A DNA stretch of 34,052 nucleotides from an uncultured Peptococcaceae bacterium (GTDB lineage Bacteria; Bacillota; Peptococcia; Peptococcales; Peptococcaceae), in the NCBI GenBank assembly GCA_902462325.1, contig CABQBF010000009.1, positions 1 through 34,052 of the forward strand, given 5' to 3'. Positions within the stretch are counted from its first letter, which is position 1, and every line of letters starts with the position of its first letter. Both the position numbers and the translations under genes were made by a program. A model generated the notes under the pieces. That model searched no databases. It saw nothing but the letters and a program-made list of their open reading frames with translations, and was not told the DNA's origin. Positions 1-6,695 of the stretch are shown one piece after another.

Positions 1-108
1 ATTTTTTATAACGTTATTTTTAATACTTATATTTTTATAAAAAAACAGAGGCAAAACGCTCCTGCCTATAAGTTATGAAAATCAAAATTTCTATATCCCA
101 TTGCAATT

Positions 109-384
109 CTATCTTGCTGCACGCAACTTGTTAATATCGATAGTGTTTACATCTGTTCTTCCTTCTAAGACATCAATTTTTTTATCTAGTCGGTCGATTT
201 TATTGTTTGAGGTATTTACCGCTTCCAAAACAGTAGCCAGATTTTGTTTCATTTCATTTTGGTCCTGTATTAACTCTTTTACATCCTGTTTCAATTCAGA
301 AATATCTTTGTTCATATTTTCTATAAGCAAAAACATTCTGTCAAACTTACTTTCTAGCCTATCCAATTTTTCATTTGTATCCAT
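109..384 (-). CDS. Small coiled-coil protein, family copy 1
   Basis: Unknown function. The predicted 91-aa protein is almost entirely heptad-like and charged, with no signal peptide, membrane segment or catalytic motif. It starts with MDTNEKLDR and ends with the family signature EGRTDVNTIDINKLRAAR. I chose the ATG at 384 over the in-frame GTG at 393 because an AGAGGTGA ribosome-binding site lies just before it and the GTG falls inside that site. It is one of four island paralogues (others at 2961, 3339 and 3615). Its N-terminus resembles the copy at 2961, while its 3' end matches the copy at 3615. A leader repeat (566-666) and a hairpin (481-531) lie upstream. Oligomerisation through the coiled coil is an inference. 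Confidence 0.75.
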   Translation of the reverse strand: MDTNEKLDRLESKFDRMFLLIENMNKDISELKQDVKELIQDQNEMKQNLATVLEAVNTSNNKIDRLDKKIDVLEGRTDVNTIDINKLRAAR

Positions 385-480
385 AGAGTTCACCTCTTAG
401 AGAGTGTTTATGTTATTATAGCATATCCGGCTGAATAGTTAAACATTTCTAAAATAATAATTTTATTATTGCAAAGTGAA

Positions 481-531
481 AAAATGCAGGTAGTTATTGT
501 TTAATATTATAACAATAACTACCTGCATTTT
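481..531 (-). terminator. Perfect 21-bp hairpin, terminator or attenuator
   Basis: The arms 481-501 and 511-531 are perfect inverted repeats with a 9-nt loop. On the minus strand the stem runs into a T6 tract, which is intrinsic-terminator form. It lies between the leader repeat at 566-666 and the coiled-coil gene at 109-384. It could therefore terminate the operon ending at 675, or attenuate transcription starting in the leader. Confidence 0.75.
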
Positions 532-565
532 CAGGCTATTTTTCCTGACTTTTATTATAGAAAAC

Positions 566-666
566 TGTTTAAAAAAACGTGCCAACCAATAGGTCTAGAG
601 TATATTTCCTGTGATAATGAGTTATTTCTTGTTATTACAATAGTTTTTAGTATCGCGTGAAAATAA
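566..666 (-). repeat. Leader repeat, copy A
   Basis: About 100 bp shared with 4225-4322. Conserved blocks read on the plus strand are CCAACCAATAG (one variant base), GTGATAA, and TTTTTAGTATCGCGT at the end. On the minus strand it carries TTGGCA at 585-580 and TATAAT at 559-554, a possible promoter but with a long 20-bp spacer. Both copies lie upstream of coiled-coil family genes, so a shared promoter or regulatory leader is the simplest reading. Confidence 0.6.
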
Positions 667-674
667 AGGCTTTT

Positions 675-1652
675 TTAGTATCCCAACGATTTCATAATTG
701 AGGCTCCATTAAATTCTATATATTGTTCAGTTTCTAAAATATACATTTTCTCATAGTTCCAGTTTATTTGCTTATATATAGAGTCCTGTACACTATCATA
801 ATTATCTAATGTAACCTTTGTATTACTTATTTTATCTAAATCGTCTTCTGTATAAATTTTTCCATTTTCAATAACGAAGGATTCTTTTCCCTCAAGTGTT
901 ACACCATATGCGCCAGAACATTTATAAGTAATCCAAGAGAAATAGAGATTAGAATTTTCTTGTGACTTTGCAACGAGTGCTTTTGTAATTTGAGGACTAT
1001 TACCTTTTTCCATTTCTAATATTTTCCTTGATGTATTAATAGCTACTTTTCCTTCATCGCTACTCAAATTAGTAACATTTCTATATTCGTTTGTAGTATT
1101 TTCTTCTGTAGTATCAGGAACATACAAAACTGCATTCTCGGAATATACTAATTTGTTTATTTTCTTAGCTGAATTTTCGGAATCAGTAAAACATTTTCCA
1201 ATGGAAATAGTATTATTACTCACTTTGACTGGTGCTCCAAACGAATCGCAAATTAATCTTACTGGAACATATACACGTCCATCAATATTTACTGGTTGAA
1301 CATACATTTGAAAATCATTAACGTTTAAATGATATTTCTCATAACTGTCATATCCAGAGACAATAGCGGAATAAGTATTCTTTTCATAATTTAAGGTAAT
1401 ATAAGCATTTAGGTTGATATAATCCGGGTCTTTTAATGTAATAACTTTTGTGGATTCATAATATTTTACTTCAAGTCCTAATGCTTCGCCAACAGTTCTC
1501 AATGGAATTAGCGATCTACCATCAATCACTTTAACTTCTGTGTTTAGCTTCTGACCGTCAACTTCAATAGACCAATCAGCAGCGACTGCACTACTGCAAC
1601 TTAAAATACAAATTAGTGATGCTAATAAAATGATTTTTTTCAGCTTTTCCAT
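675..1652 (-). CDS. Exported protein with copper-amine-oxidase-N stalk motifs
   Basis: The 325-aa protein has an N-terminal signal (basic start, hydrophobic residues 6-20, AVAA near residue 24), so it is probably exported. Two segments resemble the copper amine oxidase N-terminal (stalk) repeat common in Firmicute surface proteins: around residues 45-75 (SLIPLRTVGEALGLEVKYY) and 125-150 (RVYVPVRLICDSFGAPV). The remaining ~170 residues are not recognised; they contain a patch resembling a DUF-type globular domain with several aromatic residues. The name of the repeat does not imply enzymatic activity or copper binding. It lies 34 nt downstream of the lipoprotein gene at 1687 on the same strand, so the two are probably co-transcribed surface cargo of the island. 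Confidence 0.75.
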   Translation of the reverse strand: MEKLKKIILLASLICILSCSSAVAADWSIEVDGQKLNTEVKVIDGRSLIPLRTVGEALGLEVKYYESTKVITLKDPDYINLNAYITLNYEKNTYSAIVSGYDSYEKYHLNVNDFQMYVQPVNIDGRVYVPVRLICDSFGAPVKVSNNTISIGKCFTDSENSAKKINKLVYSENAVLYVPDTTEENTTNEYRNVTNLSSDEGKVAINTSRKILEMEKGNSPQITKALVAKSQENSNLYFSWITYKCSGAYGVTLEGKESFVIENGKIYTEDDLDKISNTKVTLDNYDSVQDSIYKQINWNYEKMYILETEQYIEFNGASIMKSLGY

Positions 1653-1686
1653 ATGGTATTCCTCGATTCTTTTATAAATTTAAAAA

Positions 1687-2352
1687 CTAACAGTCTTCTT
1701 TTACCCCATCTTCATAGACAATGCTTGTTGGCACGTAATTAAATTGTAAATCTTCATAATTCGTGTTATAGAATTTCATATCCGCATCTATGAATTCATT
1801 AATCTCATAAGAAAGATCGTCTACAACAATGCTTTTATGGGCAGGTATTGTATTTCCGGTAAAGTCACAACCTATTGTTAAAATATTTTCTCCAAAAATA
1901 TCTTTAATTTCAAGATTTCCTTGTATACCCCTGATATCTTTATCCGTTTCATTTCTTACATCAAAAACACAACATACATAATTAGAAAAAATCCAATTAC
2001 TTGAATCTTTCGGGATTCTCTCTAAGCCCGTAACACTTACAATGACTTTTTGCGTTTTCACTGGTATAATTTCGTCATATTTATCATCACAAGCAGTACA
2101 TTGATAGGTTATTACGCCTTCTTCTGTAAAGGTTGCTTCTTTCGTGACATTGGAAACGTATTCATGTTCAATTTTTGGAACGGTTTCTGTTTTAGTTTTA
2201 TTGCATTTTGTGCAGGTATAGGTCTTTACTCCTTTTGTAGTACATGTTGGTTCCGTTGTTATTTCACCATTATCATAACTATGTTCACAACCACAAGCTG
2301 CTAGCAATAAACAAATCAGTAGAATAATAAAAATGTTAGATACTTTTTTCAT
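1687..2352 (-). CDS. Lipoprotein with two CxxC repeats and an FxLYD-like C-terminus
   Basis: The 221-aa protein has a lipoprotein signal with lipobox LAAC, Cys20 being the predicted lipidated residue. Two tandem repeats follow at about residues 33-65 and 70-98, each with the pattern T-x-x-G-V-x-T-Y-x-C-T-x-C; the first (TYTCTKCNK) and second (TYQCTACDD) could each supply a CxxC pair. Residues ~105-215 look like an extracellular beta-sandwich resembling FxLYD domains, an eye-level assignment only. An AAAGGAGGTG ribosome-binding site precedes the ATG. It is the first gene of a probable two-gene operon with 675-1652 and is divergent from the regulator at 2648. Substrate and partner are unknown. 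Confidence 0.75.
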   Translation of the reverse strand: MKKVSNIFIILLICLLLAACGCEHSYDNGEITTEPTCTTKGVKTYTCTKCNKTKTETVPKIEHEYVSNVTKEATFTEEGVITYQCTACDDKYDEIIPVKTQKVIVSVTGLERIPKDSSNWIFSNYVCCVFDVRNETDKDIRGIQGNLEIKDIFGENILTIGCDFTGNTIPAHKSIVVDDLSYEINEFIDADMKFYNTNYEDLQFNYVPTSIVYEDGVKEDC

Positions 2353-2587
2353 GTTTTATATTACACCTCCTTTGCAAAATAATAGTGAAACATGTCGCTA
2401 TCCCCCTCTACAAAATAGTGGTTCTGTTAAGTTGTTAGGGAAAAAAGTCATGAAAGCCTTTTATATCAAAGCTTTGCAGTATTGGTCTCTATCTCCCTAA
2501 ATGAATCTTACTCCCACGCTATCTTGGGTTATATTCTTTCATATCTTCTTAACAAAACCAAAATAATTAATATTTCATCTTTAGAAG

Positions 2588-2593
2588 TATAAT
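2588..2593 (+). promoter_or_regulatory. -10 box for the XRE gene
   Basis: TATAAT at this position would start transcription near 2600. That makes the in-frame ATG at 2597 unusable and supports the start at 2648. No good -35 box is visible, so activation or a weak promoter is possible. The 2353-2587 interval contains a distant inverted repeat (2420-2431 with 2548-2559, one mismatch) and nothing else I recognise. Confidence 0.5.
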
Positions 2594-2647
2594 AACATGA
2601 TTTATACCATACAATCAACAATAATTTCAGCTTTAGAAGGTGATTGT

Positions 2648-2896
2648 ATGAAAATCTACTGGTATGAAGGGCAGAAAAATATTATTGGTGAAAAAGTAAA
2701 GCGGTTAAGAAAAGGGAAAGGGCTATCTCAAAAGGCACTAGCCGAGCAATTGCAACTTATGGGGTATGATTTTAATGATTTGACAGTATTAAGAATTGAA
2801 AAAGGGGAAAGGTTTGTAGCCGATTATGAAGTGAGAGCATTGGCAGAATTTTTTAATGTCACAAGTGATTATTTACTGCAATTATCTTCTGTATGA
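2648..2896 (+). CDS. XRE-family HTH regulator of the island
   Basis: The 82-aa protein is a single Cro/CI-type helix-turn-helix domain: KVKRLRKGKGLSQKALAEQL (helices 1-2), then TVLRIEKGERF and the C-terminal FFNVTSDYLL typical of XRE proteins. The ATG at 2648 is chosen because AGAAGGTGA lies just upstream, and because the longer frame from 2597 would start at the transcription start itself. It is the only confident plus-strand gene in the island and is divergent from the lipoprotein operon. By analogy with phage and ICE repressors it may control the flanking minus-strand genes (inference). No effector domain is present. Confidence 0.85.
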   Translation: MKIYWYEGQKNIIGEKVKRLRKGKGLSQKALAEQLQLMGYDFNDLTVLRIEKGERFVADYEVRALAEFFNVTSDYLLQLSSV

Positions 2897-2922
2897 TTAT
2901 TGTTTTTTTAGTATGTAAAATA

Positions 2923-2951
2923 GGGATATGAAAATCAAAATTTCATATCCC
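2923..2951. terminator. Hairpin between convergent genes
   Basis: The perfect 11-bp arms GGGATATGAAA and TTTCATATCCC are separated by 7 nt. It sits between the ends of the XRE gene (plus) and the coiled-coil gene at 2961 (minus) and may serve both. A decayed copy with the same flank follows the coiled-coil gene at 109, near 70-108, so this 3' flank travels with the gene family. Confidence 0.6.
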
Positions 2952-2960
2952 ATTACAATT

Positions 2961-3317
2961 CTATCTTGCTGCCCTTAATCTGGTAATGTCAATAGTGTTG
3001 ATATTTGTTTGACCTTCTAAGACATCAAGTTTCTTATCTATTTGAAAAATCATTTTGTCTAATCCTGCAAGATTAGTATTAGTAGCGTTTACGCCGTCAA
3101 TAATAGTATCAATTTTCTGTTTCATTTCATTTTGTTCTTGTTCTAAGTTGTCAAATCTCTGTTCTAAGTTATCAAATCTTTCTTCCAGATTATCAACTTT
3201 TTGTTCAAGTTTGTCAAATTTCTGTTCTAGTTTATCTTGGCCTTGTTTCAAGTCAGAAATATCCTTGTTCATATTTTCCAATAACAAAACAATTCTATCC
3301 AATTTTTCATTGTCCAT
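2961..3317 (-). CDS. Small coiled-coil protein, family copy 2 (mosaic)
   Basis: A 118-aa protein with five near-perfect heptads at residues ~30-64 (LEQKFDK, LEQKVDN, LEERFDN, LEQRFDN, LEQEQNE). The C-terminus is the family form ending INTIDITRLRAAR. The ATG at 3317 is set by a GGAGGT site; the longer frame only translates that site. At DNA level the 5' part (3260-3330) matches copy 3 (3536-3606) with about 8 differences in 71 bases. The 3' part (3013-3154) matches copy 4 (3667-3808) with about 10 in 142. It is thus a hybrid of its two neighbours, with the added heptads between. Function is unknown. Confidence 0.8.
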   Translation of the reverse strand: MDNEKLDRIVLLLENMNKDISDLKQGQDKLEQKFDKLEQKVDNLEERFDNLEQRFDNLEQEQNEMKQKIDTIIDGVNATNTNLAGLDKMIFQIDKKLDVLEGQTNINTIDITRLRAAR

Positions 3318-3338
3318 AAAATGTACCTCCATTATAGA

Positions 3339-3593
3339 TTATTTCGCTGCCCTTAATTCTAAAATATCAACGGCGTTAATATTGACTTTTTTATCCACCA
3401 CGTCAATTTTAGATGTTAGGTTGCTATTAGTTGCATTTACCGCTTCTGCAATCGCAGCAAGCTGCCCAGTATGTTTTTCTAAATGCTTCTCAATTGTATC
3501 AAGCCTATTATTTACCTGTTCAAATTGAATAGTCATATCCTTATTTATATTTTCCAACAATAAAACAATTCTATCTAATTTATCATTGTCCAT
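3339..3593 (-). CDS. Small coiled-coil protein, family copy 3
   Basis: An 84-aa protein beginning MDNDKLDRIVLLLENINKDM and ending INAVDILELRAAK. The middle differs from the other copies (QFEQVNNRLDTIEKHLEKH) but keeps the AEAVNATNSNL segment equivalent to DGVNATNTNL in copies 2 and 4. The ATG at 3593 follows a GGAGGT site at the usual spacing. It lies 21 nt after copy 4 (3615) and 21 nt before copy 2 in one minus-strand array, each gene having its own strong ribosome-binding site, so comparable amounts of all three proteins are likely to be made. No transmembrane or catalytic feature is present. Confidence 0.8.
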   Translation of the reverse strand: MDNDKLDRIVLLLENINKDMTIQFEQVNNRLDTIEKHLEKHTGQLAAIAEAVNATNSNLTSKIDVVDKKVNINAVDILELRAAK

Positions 3594-3614
3594 AAAACAT
3601 ACCTCCACAGTGGA

Positions 3615-3869
3615 TTATTTAGCTGCACGCAACTTGTTAATATCAATGGTATTAATATCTGTTCTTCCTTCTAGTAAATCAAGTTTCTTATCCATTTGAA
3701 AAATCATTTTGTCCAAACCTACAAGATTAGTATTAGTAGCGTTTACGCCATCAATAATAGTATCGATTTTCTGTTTTATTTCATTTTGTTCTTGTTCTAA
3801 GTTGTCAACCTTTTCTTTAATGTCTTTCAATTCTGACAGAATTAATGTTAAAATTTCATTCGTATCCAT
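3615..3869 (-). CDS. Small coiled-coil protein, family copy 4
   Basis: The 84-aa protein begins MDTNEILTLILSELKDIKEK and ends EGRTDINTIDINKLRAAK. The ATG at 3869 is preceded by GGAGGT; the longer open frame upstream overlaps a different small gene and is unlikely to be translated. Its N-terminus (LTLILSELK) is a different module from copies 1-3 but matches the chromosomal relative at 9785-10126 (LTLILSELKGMNQRM). Its C-terminal half is nearly the same as copy 2. It heads the three-gene array downstream of the leader repeat at 4225-4322. Confidence 0.8.
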   Translation of the reverse strand: MDTNEILTLILSELKDIKEKVDNLEQEQNEIKQKIDTIIDGVNATNTNLVGLDKMIFQMDKKLDLLEGRTDINTIDINKLRAAK

Positions 3870-3897
3870 AAAACATACCTCCATGTAATGTTTGTAT

Positions 3898-3981
3898 CTA
3901 TTTTTTCTTTTTGGGTTTATAGAAAATTCCTGTAATAATAAATGCTGCAATAAAATCTAAGATTAACTCTAAAACTTCCAA
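3898..3981 (-). CDS. 27-aa hydrophobic peptide, toxin-like
   Basis: The frame MEVLELILDFIAAFIITGIF followed by YKPKKKK and a stop uses a TTG start preceded by AAGGTGA at good spacing. It has one transmembrane helix and a lysine-rich tail, the general layout of type I toxins and holin-like peptides. It lies between the leader repeat and the coiled-coil array on the same strand. An intrinsic terminator on the opposite strand (4105-4159) hints at an antisense RNA across this leader. Size alone makes it uncertain; the alternative is chance coding. Confidence 0.45.
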   Translation of the reverse strand: MEVLELILDFIAAFIITGIFYKPKKKK

Positions 3982-4104
3982 TTGATATCACCTTATTTTA
4001 ATGTGAATAATAGACCGATATATAACTTAGTATAGCATAAAATATTATTTTATAATAGCCCTTTAAAATATCAAAATTTAATATTTAGACTAACGTTCTG
4101 ATTA

Positions 4105-4159
4105 CTACAGAAATTAAAAAGTTTTGAAGTGACTTGCTACTTTCTGTAGCCCTTTTTTT
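4105..4159 (+). terminator. Plus-strand intrinsic terminator
   Basis: CTACAGAAA (4105-4113) pairs with TTTCTGTAG (4141-4149), or GCTAC with GTAGC at 4136-4150. Both are followed by CCC and T7 on the plus strand. No plus-strand gene ends here, so it implies a plus-strand RNA starting somewhere in 3880-4100, antisense to the leader of the coiled-coil array. No clear promoter was found for it. Confidence 0.55.
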
Positions 4160-4224
4160 CGTTGTTATTTAAGTAAATAAATTTTAAGGTTATTCGATTT
4201 GCAAGTCTTTTATTATGCAATTGA

Positions 4225-4322
4225 TTTTAAAAAATGTGTCAACCAATAGTATTTCCAGATTTTTTTGTGATAAAGAGTTTATATAGTGTTGTTATAAACT
4301 TTTTTAGTATCGCGTTAAAATA
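4225..4322 (-). repeat. Leader repeat, copy B
   Basis: Second copy of the repeat at 566-666. On the minus strand it contains TTGACA (4242-4237) and CATAAT (4217-4212) with a 19-bp spacer, a slightly better promoter match than copy A. It lies upstream of the 27-aa peptide gene and the three-gene coiled-coil array. The flanks diverge while the repeat is conserved, which suggests it is functional or recently duplicated. Confidence 0.6.
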
Positions 4323-4342
4323 TCTGTACTATTATTTGTATT

Positions 4343-4519
4343 TCAGACTAAACATTCTATTTTATCGCTGATTTTTTTATATTGTTCTTTTAAATCGTCA
4401 ATTTCTAATTGTAAAAAATATATATCGCTTTCATTAAATTCACAGGTTTGTCTAATAAGCTCAGAAACAAAAATCAATTTTTCTATGCTATCTCTAAATT
4501 TTAACATTTCATTGTTCAT
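4343..4519 (-). CDS. 58-aa small helical protein
   Basis: The frame starts MNNEMLKFRDSIEKLIF at the ATG at 4519 and ends DKIECLV. A textbook GGAGGT lies upstream of the start. It resembles the neighbouring 62-aa protein (4543-4731): both have an N-terminal amphipathic helix, a central V/L-x-x-L-I-x-x-C segment (FVSELIRQTCEF versus FLNDLIVCSGAE) and a C-terminal acidic-helix pair. It is the last gene of the operon starting at 6360. Function unknown. Confidence 0.7.
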   Translation of the reverse strand: MNNEMLKFRDSIEKLIFVSELIRQTCEFNESDIYFLQLEIDDLKEQYKKISDKIECLV

Positions 4520-4542
4520 TTTTTATACCTCCAAAAATATAA

Positions 4543-4731
4543 CTAAATTAACATTTCTAATTGTTGCTGAGCTTCAATATAAATATTTTCAAGCAGATGT
4601 ATTTCATCTTCAATGACATATAACGCTTCTTTTGATTCTGCACCAGAACAAACAATTAAATCGTTTAAAAAGAATAATTTTTTCATTCTGTCCAGCAATT
4701 GCTCAATATAAATAGTTGTTTCGTTTTCCAT
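4543..4731 (-). CDS. 62-aa small helical protein
   Basis: Predicted wholly alpha-helical protein (MENETTIYIEQLLDRMKKLF to QQQLEMLI), related to the 58-aa protein downstream. Its ribosome-binding site (GAGGTG) lies in the last codons of the GIY-YIG gene and the ATG is only 3 nt past that stop codon, so translation is probably coupled. Position in the operon suggests a role with the 541-aa protein, for example as an accessory or antitoxin-like partner, but nothing in the sequence shows that. Confidence 0.75.
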   Translation of the reverse strand: MENETTIYIEQLLDRMKKLFFLNDLIVCSGAESKEALYVIEDEIHLLENIYIEAQQQLEMLI

Positions 4732-4734
4732 TTT

Positions 4735-6360
4735 TTACACCTCGCTTGGCTTATAATTTGCTTTTTCTAGAATATATTGCGCAGTTTTGTATTTGTGCGT
4801 TGTTTCGTTAGTAAATGTTATATTGCCTTGTGGTGTTTTAAAACCGCATTGCCCTGTTATTTTGTTGTGATAATATTTATCATTTACAGACAAACCAACA
4901 GCAAATTTTACAGCTTCTTCAAAATTCAAACCGTATTTGCTAAAAATATCATACCATGTCATATTATTAAGACTTTTCCCCCTGATAAGTGTCAACATTC
5001 CTAATAATAAGTTTTCAAATTCAGTGTGTTCAATAATGTCTTTGTGTCGTTCTAATATTGCATGAACGGCGTATTCATTTCCGTTGAGTATTGTTTTTTT
5101 GACACTTTTTTCTGTCCGGCAATGATATAACGGCACGCCTATTGCCCTAATTTTTGAATTAAAAAACTGCATTTCTTTAGTGGAATAAATGAGTTTATCC
5201 GGCGTTTGTTCCTGAATTTGATTCATAATATAAGCCTCTGCTAATTCCATTAACTCTTTTTCTTTTAAGCGTTGTTTTTTCTCTATTTTATAAATGGTTA
5301 ATGGAATGCAGCGAACCTCATAGTCTTCCCATGGAAGTTTAAAGTTTCGGAACAGTTCAAAATTACTTTCTGTTTTCTCTAAGAAACCATAAATTTTCCA
5401 AAATGCATATGCTTTTACAAGACTATTATCTGACATATCTTTCCCGTTTGAGAAAGAGTTAAAAGAATCTTTCTCTGTTGGGTTGCTATGGCGTTTTATT
5501 CTTGAATCTATACTTTGCGTTTGCCCAATATAGATTATTTTCCCACTTCCTTTTTCTATGAAAGCGTAGATAAAGGGGGTATTATATTTAATATAATAGA
5601 ATTGTTCAGTATCATTATTTTTTAATATTTCATGGTTTTTCATGTTCGCTACTACAGTAAGCGAATATTTCAGCCATTTCTTTTCTTTGTCATATTCATT
5701 GATAATATAGTAAATATATCCAGATCCATTTTTGTTTAGAACAGGGTATATTTCAATTTCCTTTCTTTGAATGGAACCTTTAAAATTATAATTATTGGGG
5801 AAAGTTGTTTTATGCTTTTTAGAGAATAATTCCCCATATTCCTCAATGACTTGCCTTGTAATAGAGGAAAGAAAGTTTTCTTTAATTTCTAAACATCTGG
5901 AATGATAATAGGTAGAATATCCTGTTTTTTTATTCTTTTGATATTTATTTTTGTAAGAAAATAGCAATTTTGTAGATAAAGGCTTATTACTATCTACTTT
6001 ACTGTAGGAAATCTTTAAGTCTGTTATTGTTTCAATTATTTTACAAAATTCGTCAATCCGTTCTTCTGGTTTTATTGAAATATAACCGATGATTCCATTA
6101 TTATAAGGAACAAAAAGGTAATTATAATTTTCAGATGAAAAGCCATTCTTAGAAAGTATTCCTTGCAGCCTTTTTGTAATTGTACTTGGCATTACGGCGG
6201 TTTCTTTACTGCACTTTACAAACAAATCCCATTTGTTAGAAAAAAGCATATCGCAAAATTTAAAATAGTCTTTATTTTTTTGAAGCGTTTTCTTAGAAAG
6301 ATTGTTGATTTTACTTCTAAGTTTTTCTTTCTCTGTGACAGTAGTTATATTATTATTCAT
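4735..6360 (-). CDS. 541-aa protein with internal GIY-YIG nuclease domain
   Basis: Residues ~263-390 fit a GIY-YIG endonuclease fold: IYAFIEKGSGKIIYIGQTQ (Tyr265, then YIG at 277-279), RIKRH with candidate catalytic Arg288/290 and His291, a long insertion, and MELAEAYIMNQ with candidate metal-binding Glu375. The ~260 N-terminal residues and ~150 C-terminal residues match no family I recognise; the N-terminus has SKETAVMPSTITKRLQGILS, which could be a helix-turn-helix. AAAGGAGAAAC precedes the ATG. The size exceeds UvrC-like or homing GIY-YIG proteins without a UvrC layout. It could be a replication or processing nuclease of the element, or a defence protein; both are inference. It heads the operon with the two small helical proteins. 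Confidence 0.8.
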   Translation of the reverse strand: MNNNITTVTEKEKLRSKINNLSKKTLQKNKDYFKFCDMLFSNKWDLFVKCSKETAVMPSTITKRLQGILSKNGFSSENYNYLFVPYNNGIIGYISIKPEERIDEFCKIIETITDLKISYSKVDSNKPLSTKLLFSYKNKYQKNKKTGYSTYYHSRCLEIKENFLSSITRQVIEEYGELFSKKHKTTFPNNYNFKGSIQRKEIEIYPVLNKNGSGYIYYIINEYDKEKKWLKYSLTVVANMKNHEILKNNDTEQFYYIKYNTPFIYAFIEKGSGKIIYIGQTQSIDSRIKRHSNPTEKDSFNSFSNGKDMSDNSLVKAYAFWKIYGFLEKTESNFELFRNFKLPWEDYEVRCIPLTIYKIEKKQRLKEKELMELAEAYIMNQIQEQTPDKLIYSTKEMQFFNSKIRAIGVPLYHCRTEKSVKKTILNGNEYAVHAILERHKDIIEHTEFENLLLGMLTLIRGKSLNNMTWYDIFSKYGLNFEEAVKFAVGLSVNDKYYHNKITGQCGFKTPQGNITFTNETTHKYKTAQYILEKANYKPSEV

Positions 6361-6442
6361 GTTTCTGTTTCTCCTTTATTAGACATATAATAATAGAATA
6401 GTATCTCTGGTATTGTAGTATAGTAAGGGGGGACGGTTCCCT

Positions 6443-6604
6443 TTATGTTTTATTTGTGTTGTTTTGTAAAAATTCCGATTTGCAAATACTTAAAAATGGC
6501 TTAACCATATTAGCTGGAGTGTCATTTTTTATTATTTCATCATTTGAAAATAAGCAACAATTTCTTCCTATGTTATCTTCTGCTCTTTCTAAAAAAATAT
6601 TCAT
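6443..6604 (-). CDS. Possible 53-aa protein
   Basis: Open frame MNIFLERAEDNIGRNCCLFS to NNTNKT. No convincing ribosome-binding site precedes the ATG and no family is recognised. It lies in the 336-base gap between the integrase and the GIY-YIG gene. The gap also holds inverted repeats (6495-6510 and 6667-6683) and a terminator-like hairpin. Listed as a low-confidence possibility. Confidence 0.25.
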   Translation of the reverse strand: MNIFLERAEDNIGRNCCLFSNDEIIKNDTPANMVKPFLSICKSEFLQNNTNKT

Positions 6605-6613
6605 TTATAGGGC

Positions 6614-6646
6614 TTTTTAATTGCAACCAAAAGTTGTAATTAAAAA
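6614..6646 (-). terminator. Terminator after the integrase
   Basis: TTTTTAATTGCAAC (6614-6627) pairs with GTTGTAATTAAAAA (6633-6646) through one G-T pair. The A/T-rich outer part supplies the T tract on the minus strand. It lies 50 nt past the integrase stop codon. Confidence 0.6.
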
Positions 6647-6695
6647 CTCACAATAATTACGGAATTATATTGGTTAAGCCATTCTTTATATTTTT

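Noticed and set aside
3055..3528. 157-codon plus-strand frame across coiled-coil genes
   Set aside because: It is the antisense of two heptad-rich genes; the Ser/Phe/Cys-rich translation is the expected shadow of such sequences.
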